NCBI GenBank assembly: GCA_013375355.1
Contig: JABXJV010000211.1
Coordinates: 1-7,373, forward strand
DNA from: Candidatus Helarchaeota archaeon
GTDB lineage: Archaea; Asgardarchaeota; Lokiarchaeia; Helarchaeales; JABXJV01
Reading direction: 5' to 3'
DNA length: 7,373 nt
The translations under genes and the position numbers were made by a program. Shown piece by piece: positions 1 to 5,908 of the stretch. The notes under the pieces are model-generated. The model did no database searches and was not told where the DNA came from. It worked only from the letters and a program-made list of their open reading frames with translations. How positions within the stretch are numbered: the first letter of the stretch is position 1; each line of letters opens with the position of its first letter.

Positions 1-672
1 GAATAGTTTTGATGAGTCCTTTTCTTCGGTGGTAGAAGATGGTGGTAGATCTGTTAATGGAACAGATGTAGGTATTTCACTCGGTTTATGAACAGCGACT
101 GGTTTAGGGATGGGAACTGGTTTGGCAACAGGAATGGGTTGAGCTACAGAAACTGGCTTCGGAATAGGTACAGGAGTCGTTCTTGGTACTTCTATTGGCT
201 TAGGGGCAAGTGTAGGAATTCCAGTATTTGTGGGTTTCATAGGTTTTATCTTATTAATTAAATCTTTTATTAAAATAATCTCATTTCTTAAAATCTGTAA
301 TTCTTTTTGGATAGTGTTTTTAAAAGCATTAAAATCTTCAGTTTTAACAATATTTAAAGGAGTAACTGCTTCTTCAAATTTAATGGTTTTTGCAAGTGTA
401 ATAACATCATATGTACCCTTTGACAATTCCTTATTCTCCTTAAACCAAGGACCGTAAGGGTCCCAAACTAATAATTTTTCCTTTAAATTATCAAGTATAA
501 CTTTTAAATTTTCTGAATTAGGACCTTTTCTTAAATTACAAAATGCCAAAGTTGAAGAAATTGCATCTAATAATTTAATTTTCAAATCCGCTTCCATGTC
601 GGGAGTATTGTCCGATATCATAAATTTATTATAAATCTCTTCTATTTGTTTAATAAGTTCAGATATATCCAT
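1..672 (-). CDS. Hypothetical helical protein with proline-rich C-terminal tail (partial, 3' end outside)
   Basis: I do not recognise this protein. The frame is open from an ATG at 672 to the left edge (224 residues visible, no stop), so the C-terminus lies outside. The start is supported by AGGTGGA five bases upstream. Residues 1-65 look helical. A conserved-looking aromatic patch, WDPYGPWF, is at residues 70-77. Residues 112-143 form an amphipathic helix likely to be a coiled coil. From about 144 the protein changes to a low-complexity Pro/Val/Lys/Ile region with repeated VPIPKPV-type units (168-174, 180-186, 187-193), then a Ser/Thr/acidic stretch. There is no signal peptide or membrane segment, so it is probably cytosolic. 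The tail has PxxP spacing and should be extended, like ligands of polyproline-binding domains or a flexible linker to a missing C-terminal domain. The gene stands alone downstream of PolB1 on the same strand, with its own leader. Coding is secure; function is unknown. Confidence 0.85.
   Translation of the reverse strand, partial: MDISELIKQIEEIYNKFMISDNTPDMEADLKIKLLDAISSTLAFCNLRKGPNSENLKVILDNLKEKLLVWDPYGPWFKENKELSKGTYDVITLAKTIKFEEAVTPLNIVKTEDFNAFKNTIQKELQILRNEIILIKDLINKIKPMKPTNTGIPTLAPKPIEVPRTTPVPIPKPVSVAQPIPVAKPVPIPKPVAVHKPSEIPTSVPLTDLPPSSTTEEKDSSKLF
94..171 (-). repeat. Imperfect Pro-Lys-Pro-Val protein repeats
   Basis: Residues 168-193 of the leftmost protein contain three copies of a seven-residue unit of the form [VI]P[IV][PA]KPV (VPIPKPV, IPVAKPV, VPIPKPV). 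The last two are adjacent and the first is separated by five residues. At the DNA level this appears as recurring actggttt/ggaat(a/g)gg blocks on the plus strand. It is a coding low-complexity repeat, not a mobile element. Confidence 0.75.
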
Positions 673-676
673 AAAA

Positions 677-683
677 TCCACCT
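677..683 (-). promoter_or_regulatory. Shine-Dalgarno site of the leftmost gene
   Basis: The transcript reads AGGTGGA followed by TTTT and ATG. This pairs well with the archaeal 16S rRNA 3' end (complement AGGAGGTGATC) and fixes the start at 672. Confidence 0.6.
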
Positions 684-726
684 AAATTGAATTCCCAATT
701 ATGAATTGTATTTTCCTCATGGAATA

Positions 727-744
727 TTACTATATTATATTGAT
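727..744 (-). promoter_or_regulatory. Candidate TATA region for the leftmost gene
   Basis: On the minus strand this reads as a run of TATA-like sequence (ATATAATATAG). It lies about 60 bp before the ATG, which would give a leader of about 35-40 nt. The whole spacer is very AT-rich, so TATA-like strings are expected by chance and the assignment is weak. Confidence 0.3.
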
Positions 745-758
745 AATATTTTATTATG

Positions 759-794
759 ATTTCATTTTAAATAATATTATTTCATTCTAAATAA
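759..794. repeat. Two-copy 16-bp direct repeat with 20-bp period
   Basis: ATTTCATTTTAAATAA at 759-774 recurs as ATTTCATTCTAAATAA at 779-794. That is 15 of 16 identical bases, with starts exactly 20 bp apart. It lies in the spacer between the PolB1 stop and the leftmost gene, upstream of that gene's candidate TATA region. It could be a pair of binding sites two helical turns apart or simple slippage in AT-rich DNA. Confidence 0.6.
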
Positions 795-834
795 ACTATG
801 TTTTTATAAGAATAATTTAAATAAATCTGCAAAT

Positions 835-3426
835 TTATTTCATAAAGAAATCCAAAGTCCGAATACCCGTAAGTTCTTCAAAACTAATTCCTAAAGCGTC
901 CAAAACTTGATCAAATGTGGATTCAATTGCTTGCTTATATTTTTTAGTATCAATATCCGTTAACCTTGCAAGTTGAATTGGCTTAACGCCATCACTTGTT
1001 CTAGTTTTTACAAAAAATATCACATCTCCAGCTTGAATTTTTATATCTGTAGAATCTTGGAGTTGTTTTGCAGCTTTTACATGTTGGGGTGTAGTTTTTT
1101 TATATTTCTCAAGTGACCGGGTTAGGACCATCCTGAATGCTAAATCTTCCAAAGAATATAATTTCTTCTTCAATTTCGTTAACGAATTCTTAACAAGTTT
1201 CTTTATTTTTTCTTTTACTGGTTCAATATCTTCTTTTTTTTCTACTTCACTCAATATAGTAATCAAATCAAAAAACAACTTTTGTAAAAACATTGGTGTG
1301 TGGCTTTTTTTACCCGTTAATCCCTTAATATCAACAGCACCATTTGGATAGACGCCTAGATAATTCTTCTTTCTATCAGAAAGAGCGACCCACCTAAAGT
1401 TTTTTTCTACGTCCAATTCAATTTCTAATTCTTTACTGCTCCATTTTATCAGTTCATCTATTTGTTCTTTCGTTGGATTATATAAAAATACCGAGTCAGT
1501 GTCTCCATATAGAACCTCGACGTTTAATTCTTTTGCTTTTTTTATGGTCTGCTCAATCGCAAAACGCCCTCCTGCGGTTGTTGCATCTGCCACAGGGGGG
1601 CAATATAATGGAAAATTTGCAAATCCAAAGACACCATAAGCAGCATTAACTATAACTTTTAAAGCAAATTGAATAACATCATACATGTTTCTTTCTTCTG
1701 GAGAGAGACTTTTATCTTTCGCTTTAAGTTTAAACCATTTTACCCGCAATTCCTTTAAAAGTCCTATAATTAGTGCGCTTAGACCGGTTTTTCTTGTACA
1801 AACCCAATATTTTGTATTAGGTAATATATTTGTTTTACATTCTTTATGAGGACAATTTATAGTTTCATAGCTGAGATTATTCCTTTGTATAACACTGGGG
1901 TATAAGGAAGCGAAATCTAATACTACAACATTAAAAAATACTCCGGGAGTAGGTTCTATAACTATAGCTCCTAGATATTTTTTTCCTTTACTTATGGCTC
2001 TTGATTTAGCTTCCCCCTTTATACTTAAAATATATTCGGGATTGGGAATTAAATATCCTCTTTGCCTATGTTCGAAATAAAATAAATTTTTTAACCAGCT
2101 AGAAATTCCTTGTCTGGTTACATCTTCCATACTTAATTTACTAATTCTCATAAGAAGAATAATTAAATCCATAACTAAATTGTTGTTAAATTGGGTTAAG
2201 TCCAAAGTAAGTTCACTATCATGAAAACAATAGTAAGCTAATTCATTATACGATAAATCTGAAATAAATTTATCCAACTCTATCTTCTGTGAATTTAATA
2301 AAGCTTTACTAACTTCATCTAAGGAGACTCTTCGATATTTATTGCTAAAAGCTGACAATTGGATTGCTCTATTATGGAAAAATTTATACAAATCAACATG
2401 AATCCCCTTTTTTAATAGTGCTATTTCGCGTCCTAGAAAAATGGGAATTTCATCCTTTCTAATTTTAAAAATTTTATTAGCTCGATTGTATAGATATTTT
2501 AAATCGAAATTATCGCCATTAAATGTTAAAGTTACTGCGTAATTATTTATAATATTAAAAATTTCTTCTAGTAACTCTTTTTCTTCTTTAAATTTTTGAA
2601 TTTCTACATTGAACCCCTCTATTTTTTCTCCTTCTTCAATTCCTTCTCTTTCCAATATTAAGACTTTTTTAAATCCATCTGTTGCTGCAAAGGAAATACA
2701 AATTACTGGTTGTTGAGCTTCATTAGGGTCTGGGATACGATTTTCGGGGGCTTCAACCTCAATATCTAATGCTAATCTCTCTATGTGAGGAATTGGAGTA
2801 AAAAACAATTCAAGAATTTTTGGTAATGTATTTTTAAACTCGTCACTTTCAGCGGAAAATAAGTTTGTAATCTGCTTTTTCAATTCTTCAGGAATTTGAA
2901 ACTCTTTTTTAACTAGATTTCCATTGACTTCGTTATAAAATAAACCAGGAATTAATCCTTTATCGAAGATATAACAATTATGGTATCTTATTCTATCTTC
3001 CCATGAATTATTTCTTAGAACTTCTCTTATACTATTAACTTTTCCTCCTATACTTAATGGATCTTTAGCGATAACTTTTGTCATTTCAATCTGCTTATCT
3101 ACTATCAGATTTTCCAATCGAACTTTTTCGAATTTTTCGAATCCTTCATGTTTGTAAACCTTTGGATATCTATCTTGAATTTCATCTGTAGTAAGATTTG
3201 AAATAAGATAAGGTAAATGACCCGAATTATCATAATGTTTTCTTATATTTTTCTGATCATATAAGTTGGCAACAGCCTTACTGTTTCGACCATCATAGGA
3301 TACGCTTAATAAGAGATAATCCCCCTCAGATATTATTGATTCATTTTGCTTATTAGTTAATTCACTTGTTTTCTTTCCGTCTTTATTTGTTTTTTTAGGA
3401 GAATTCACAAATTTATCCAAACTCAA
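835..3426 (-). CDS. polB1: Family B DNA polymerase, PolB1/Dpo1 type, with 3'-5' exonuclease
   Basis: Replicative DNA-directed DNA polymerase, 863 residues, full length for the family. Order: N-terminal domain from about residue 35, after a Lys-rich extension; exonuclease with Exo I D221/E223, Exo II N303/F307/D308 and Exo III Y399/D403; polymerase motif A DFASLYPS (D504); motif B K590...N594-A-A-Y-G598; motif C YGDTDS (D642, D644); then KKNYLG (686-691). All catalytic acidic residues are present, so both activities should be intact. NAAYG in motif B, VDIKG (698-702), TPQHVKAA (779-786) and SDGVKPIQLA (811-820) recall crenarchaeal Dpo1 rather than Pfu-type PolB3. C530 and C543 fall where Pfu Pol has a palm disulfide. 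The C-terminal TLDFFMK resembles a PCNA-binding motif but lacks the Gln. The start is TTG; the next in-frame ATG is at residue 115, inside the fold. Confidence 0.97.
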   Translation of the reverse strand: MSLDKFVNSPKKTNKDGKKTSELTNKQNESIISEGDYLLLSVSYDGRNSKAVANLYDQKNIRKHYDNSGHLPYLISNLTTDEIQDRYPKVYKHEGFEKFEKVRLENLIVDKQIEMTKVIAKDPLSIGGKVNSIREVLRNNSWEDRIRYHNCYIFDKGLIPGLFYNEVNGNLVKKEFQIPEELKKQITNLFSAESDEFKNTLPKILELFFTPIPHIERLALDIEVEAPENRIPDPNEAQQPVICISFAATDGFKKVLILEREGIEEGEKIEGFNVEIQKFKEEKELLEEIFNIINNYAVTLTFNGDNFDLKYLYNRANKIFKIRKDEIPIFLGREIALLKKGIHVDLYKFFHNRAIQLSAFSNKYRRVSLDEVSKALLNSQKIELDKFISDLSYNELAYYCFHDSELTLDLTQFNNNLVMDLIILLMRISKLSMEDVTRQGISSWLKNLFYFEHRQRGYLIPNPEYILSIKGEAKSRAISKGKKYLGAIVIEPTPGVFFNVVVLDFASLYPSVIQRNNLSYETINCPHKECKTNILPNTKYWVCTRKTGLSALIIGLLKELRVKWFKLKAKDKSLSPEERNMYDVIQFALKVIVNAAYGVFGFANFPLYCPPVADATTAGGRFAIEQTIKKAKELNVEVLYGDTDSVFLYNPTKEQIDELIKWSSKELEIELDVEKNFRWVALSDRKKNYLGVYPNGAVDIKGLTGKKSHTPMFLQKLFFDLITILSEVEKKEDIEPVKEKIKKLVKNSLTKLKKKLYSLEDLAFRMVLTRSLEKYKKTTPQHVKAAKQLQDSTDIKIQAGDVIFFVKTRTSDGVKPIQLARLTDIDTKKYKQAIESTFDQVLDALGISFEELTGIRTLDFFMK

Positions 3427-3439
3427 GGGCTCATCCCTT
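3425..3439 (-). promoter_or_regulatory. Hairpin over the PolB1 ribosome binding site and start codon
   Basis: The transcript contains AAGGG-ATGAG-CCCTT, a perfect 5-bp inverted repeat with a 5-nt loop. The 5' arm carries the purine-rich Shine-Dalgarno-like AAGGG, and the 3' arm ends in the first two bases of the TTG start. The loop also begins a three-codon frame, ATG AGC CCT TGA, whose stop overlaps the TTG. It is the only GC-rich element in an otherwise AT-rich leader. The repeat is seen directly; translational control is inferred. Confidence 0.4.
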
Positions 3440-3456
3440 TAATTATATAAAATAAT

Positions 3457-3475
3457 ATTAATTATAAATTTTTTT
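3457..3475 (-). promoter_or_regulatory. Candidate BRE/TATA promoter of PolB1
   Basis: On the minus strand an A-run (BRE-like) is followed by TTTATAAT, about 40 bp before the TTG start. This predicts a short leader that would include the AAGGG site and hairpin. It fits the archaeal promoter pattern, but the surrounding region is almost all A/T. Confidence 0.4.
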
Positions 3476-3551
3476 AGGTATTATTTATAAATTTGAGAAG
3501 AAAAATATAAAATCATCTTAAAATTTCATAAAACATTTGTTTAATCAATTT

Positions 3552-3570
3552 AAAACTTAAGTATTTATTA
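3552..3570 (+). promoter_or_regulatory. Candidate promoter of the GIFT-domain gene
   Basis: An A-rich element followed by a TATA-like AAGTATTTATTA sits about 45-50 bp before the preferred TTG start at 3611. Initiation about 25 bp downstream would leave a leader of about 20 nt that contains the GGTGG site. The region is AT-rich, so this is tentative. Confidence 0.3.
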
Positions 3571-3598
3571 CATTTTGATAAATTCATCAATAAATATT

Positions 3599-3603
3599 GG
3601 TGG
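3599..3603 (+). promoter_or_regulatory. Shine-Dalgarno site deciding the GIFT gene start
   Basis: GGTGG lies seven bases before a TTG at 3611. The upstream in-frame TTG at 3575 has no purine-rich site before it. The leftmost gene in this window uses nearly the same signal (AGGTGG). This favours 3611 as the true start. Confidence 0.55.
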
Positions 3604-3610
3604 TTATTAT

Positions 3611-4807
3611 TTGACTATTTCAATAGCATTTGATTTTTCGCATGGAGAAAAAGGAGATTTAAAAAATACATATAGAATGCTTCGGGATTTATTAGATCCT
3701 GAAAAATTTAGATTAAGAACTCACAAAGAATTCCCCATCAATTACGAAAGTATTTCAAAATATAAGATTTTCATAATTGCACAACCAACAAATTATTTAT
3801 CTGAAAATGAAATAAATGAAATTATTAAATTTGTAGAAAAAGGGAATGGACTATTCATACTAGGAAATTCTGGAGGGGACAGGGCACATATGTCTAATTT
3901 GAATGATTTATCAAAGAAATTTGGGGTAAAATTTAATGACGACAAAGTAAAAGATAGTGAGAATTCTTTGGATGATGAGGAAATAGTTATTATTAAAGAT
4001 ATAAAATTACACCCGATTTTTTCTCAAGATATAAATGAGTTTACTTATCCAAAAGGCTGTAGTTTGAATATAGTTTCTTCCACTGCCACCAAAGCCATTG
4101 CATGGACTAGTGGAAATGCAATTCCGCCTAAAAATCCCGTTTTAGCAACATCAAAACTAAAATTTGGTAGAGTGCTAATATCAGGAGCTTATTCCCAATT
4201 TCGATATGATGTTAGAGGTGGTATTGACTCCGAAAAGAATAAAAAATTATTTGAAAATGCAATTAATTGGTTAATTGGAGAAGAAAAGGTCCAAGCGATT
4301 AAGCCTCCTACAATAAAATTTGAAATGCCACAAATTCTGAAAGAACCTTCAGTTATATCAAAGCAAATCCCAGAAGAGATTGAAAAAATTCCAATAGAAG
4401 ATGAAAGTTTTAGAAGTCAAATTAAATCTACTTTAGAAATTATAGAAGAATTAAAAGGTACTCAAAAAGATTTTGGGAAATTTAAAATATTGAATCAACG
4501 TTTTGAATTTCTTATTAAAATGATTTCAAAAAGATTGAATATAGATTTACCAACTTCTTTCAAAGAAAAGACTGAAGAAAAATCTACAAATATAGAGAAA
4601 ATTAATAAAAAACTAAAAGAATTGGAATTAAGAAAAGATTCTTCAATTAAATTAAGGAGTTATATTCAAAAACAATACAATTCAAAGGTTATTTCAGATT
4701 TAGAATATAAAAATAAAATAGAAAATATTGAAAGAGAGCTTCGAGAAATCGATGAAGAAATAGATTTGCTTGAGTCTAAATTAAGAATAGTTGAGGGTAT
4801 GATGTAA
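3611..4807 (+). CDS. GIFT-domain (GldG/IFT52-like) protein with C-terminal coiled coil
   Basis: Predicted cytosolic protein of 398 residues from TTG 3611 (410 if TTG 3575 is used). Residues 1 to about 225 match the GIFT fold of GldG and eukaryotic IFT52, a non-catalytic class I amidotransferase-like alpha/beta domain. The resemblance to IFT52 runs the whole domain. It includes the LSENEINEIIKFVEKGNGLF strand-helix, a Gly-rich loop, the SNLNDL-KKFGVKFNDDKV segment (IFT52 has N-INFLLEEYGIMVNNDAVV), FTYPKGCSL (IFT52 FVYPFGATL), a NPVLATS strand, GRVLISGA, and a closing NAINWLIGEE helix (IFT52 VFQWLTTGD). A Pro-rich linker (about 228-265) leads to a helix and then a charged coiled-coil hairpin (about 325-395). 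There is no membrane segment. It diverges from PolB1 and lies 117 bp upstream of a Rab-like GTPase on the same strand, separated by a candidate terminator and promoter. The fold assignment is fairly secure. The cellular role is unknown; scaffolding is inferred. Confidence 0.85.
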   Translation: MTISIAFDFSHGEKGDLKNTYRMLRDLLDPEKFRLRTHKEFPINYESISKYKIFIIAQPTNYLSENEINEIIKFVEKGNGLFILGNSGGDRAHMSNLNDLSKKFGVKFNDDKVKDSENSLDDEEIVIIKDIKLHPIFSQDINEFTYPKGCSLNIVSSTATKAIAWTSGNAIPPKNPVLATSKLKFGRVLISGAYSQFRYDVRGGIDSEKNKKLFENAINWLIGEEKVQAIKPPTIKFEMPQILKEPSVISKQIPEEIEKIPIEDESFRSQIKSTLEIIEELKGTQKDFGKFKILNQRFEFLIKMISKRLNIDLPTSFKEKTEEKSTNIEKINKKLKELELRKDSSIKLRSYIQKQYNSKVISDLEYKNKIENIERELREIDEEIDLLESKLRIVEGMM

Positions 4808-4827
4808 AGCGATTTTAATTAATTGAA

Positions 4828-4844
4828 TTTTTTATTCCTATTTG
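4828..4844 (+). terminator. Possible U-tract terminator of the GIFT gene
   Basis: A T6 run followed by more T-rich sequence begins about 20 bp after the stop codon and before the next promoter candidate. This is the form of archaeal intrinsic terminators, which need only a U tract. There is no strong hairpin. Confidence 0.35.
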
Positions 4845-4850
4845 TTACAA

Positions 4851-4864
4851 ATGAAGTTTATATA
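4851..4864 (+). promoter_or_regulatory. Promoter of the small GTPase gene (BRE plus TATA)
   Basis: ATGAAG followed by TTTATATA at 4857-4864 is close to the archaeal BRE/TATA consensus and is the best promoter match in the window. Initiation about 25 bp downstream predicts a leader of about 40-50 nt. The downstream TTTAAATTTTATAA (about 4876-4889) is a weaker alternative. Confidence 0.5.
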
Positions 4865-4924
4865 CTGCCGACTTTTTAAATTTTATAACCAATAAATAAT
4901 AGTTTTGATCTCTCATCGGAAAAA

Positions 4925-5446
4925 ATGGAGAATTTTCATATGGAAAGGTTTACTTTCAAAATTGTCGTATGTGGCGACTACGCTGTAGGAAAGACGAGTT
5001 TGCTAAATCGGTATATAGATGCGAGATTCACTGCTGATTACCTCCCAACTCTCGGAGTAAATATGCTTCGTAAAGAAATTGAACGTAATAAAAATAAAGT
5101 GAAACTAATGTTTTGGGATATTGCGGGGCAAGAGCTATTTGCTCAAGTAAGAGAACAATTTTATCAGGGGACGCAAGGGGCAATGTTGGTTTATGATGTA
5201 ACCCGACCTGAAAGTTTCGCGAATATTACACGATGGCATCAAGAAATAGTTCAAGGAAATAAAGAAATTGTACACTGTATCTTGATTGGAAATAAAATCG
5301 ATCTTGAAAAAGTAATTCCAACGGAGGAGGGAAAAAACTTTGCAAAGGACAATAAAATGTTCTTTTTTGAAACATCAGCACGTACTGGTAAAAGAATTGA
5401 TGAGGCTTTTAATTATTTCATAGAATATCTGATAAATATATATTAG
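4925..5446 (+). CDS. Rab/Ras-family small GTPase
   Basis: GTP-binding molecular switch of 173 residues, one G domain. All five G motifs are present: G1 GDYAVGKT (17-24), switch I Thr42 in YLPTLGVN, G3 WDIAGQE (64-70) with the catalytic-type Gln69, G4 NKID (123-126) and G5 ETSAR (149-153). The PTLGVN, WDIAGQE, FYQGTQG and VYDVTRPESF segments are closer to Rab than to Arf or Rho. Tyr19 occupies the Ras Gly12 position. The C-terminus ends at the last helix (EYLINIY) with no prenylation cysteine, so membrane association would need a partner. A second ATG at 4940 has GGAG nine bases upstream and is also a credible start (168 residues). The gene has its own strong promoter candidate and leads into two coiled-coil genes, which may encode effectors. 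Such GTPases are abundant in Asgard archaea. The family call is secure; the pathway is unknown. Confidence 0.96.
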   Translation: MENFHMERFTFKIVVCGDYAVGKTSLLNRYIDARFTADYLPTLGVNMLRKEIERNKNKVKLMFWDIAGQELFAQVREQFYQGTQGAMLVYDVTRPESFANITRWHQEIVQGNKEIVHCILIGNKIDLEKVIPTEEGKNFAKDNKMFFFETSARTGKRIDEAFNYFIEYLINIY

Positions 5447-5503
5447 ATGTTAAAAAATTAAAAATAATATAATTTTAAGGTTATTAATTTGGGGTAAATT
5501 GAA

Positions 5504-5887
5504 ATGGAGGAAGCTCTAAAGAATTTAAAAGATATTTCAAAATCTTTTCAGCAATTTATGGGCTCTTTAGAAAAAGTCGGAAAACAAATTAACAAAATCC
5601 ACAATCTAGTAGAAGAAAAAATAGGGATGCTTTCTAAAGATACTCATAATATGGTGGAATTCATTAAAAAGGAAGATGAAAAATCCAATAAATTAATTTC
5701 AGATTTAGCTGAAAAAACTACTTCGGAAATTAAAAGATTTTATGATTATTTTGAATTAGAAAAAATTAACAAAATGATTAAAGATTTAAAAACAGAAATA
5801 AAAGTTCCAGAACTTAAAGGAGCAACTACTCCTGAGGATTTAAAAAGTGTTCTTTCTGAAATAAAAAAAATTGTAAAACGGATTTAA
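5504..5887 (+). CDS. Small coiled-coil protein, hypothetical
   Basis: I do not recognise a family. The 127-residue protein is almost entirely predicted helix. Residues 1-100 have heptad-like spacing of Leu/Ile/Met/Phe (for example FMGSLEKVGKQINKIHNLVEEK at 18-39), interrupted near Gly20 and Gly41. A short Pro/Gly linker (VPELKGATTP, 101-110) follows, then a final amphipathic helix (111-127) ending in a basic KKIVKRI. There is no signal peptide, membrane segment or cysteine. The ATG has GGGGT eight bases upstream. It lies 57 bp after the GTPase on the same strand with no T-tract terminator between them, and 21 bp before another helical gene, so a shared transcript is likely. Binding to the GTPase, or oligomerisation with its neighbours, is inferred from position only. 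Confidence 0.82.
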   Translation: MEEALKNLKDISKSFQQFMGSLEKVGKQINKIHNLVEEKIGMLSKDTHNMVEFIKKEDEKSNKLISDLAEKTTSEIKRFYDYFELEKINKMIKDLKTEIKVPELKGATTPEDLKSVLSEIKKIVKRI

Positions 5888-5899
5888 TAATTAAAAATA

Positions 5900-5904
5900 G
5901 TGAT
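5900..5904 (+). promoter_or_regulatory. Shine-Dalgarno site (GTGAT) for the second coiled-coil gene
   Basis: GTGAT is complementary to the AUCAC of the 16S rRNA 3' end and lies four bases before ATG 5909. The same GTG at 5900 could be read as an in-frame start adding three residues, but it fits better as the binding site. Confidence 0.45.
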
Positions 5905-5908
5905 TTGT

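Noticed and set aside
230..457. 75-codon plus-strand open frame
   Set aside because: It lies wholly antisense to the leftmost gene, which has a good ribosome binding site and a structured protein. The frame's translation is low-complexity Phe/Ile-rich, as expected from a shadow.
685..708. Alternative small hairpins (AATTG/CAATT/AATTG) in the leader of the leftmost gene, as a possible RNA switch
   Set aside because: The stems are five A/T-dominated pairs in AT-rich DNA and would be very weak. No known riboswitch core was recognised.
835..867. A canonical PCNA-interacting (PIP) box at the PolB1 C-terminus
   Set aside because: TLDFFMK lacks the Gln, and the spacing between Leu and the aromatic pair is one residue short of Q-x-x-h-x-x-a-a. 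It is noted only as degenerate.
5447..5503. A separate promoter before the first coiled-coil gene (AATAATATAAT)
   Set aside because: The 57-bp gap is so AT-rich that such a string is expected by chance, and no terminator precedes it. Read-through from the GTPase promoter explains the gene equally well.
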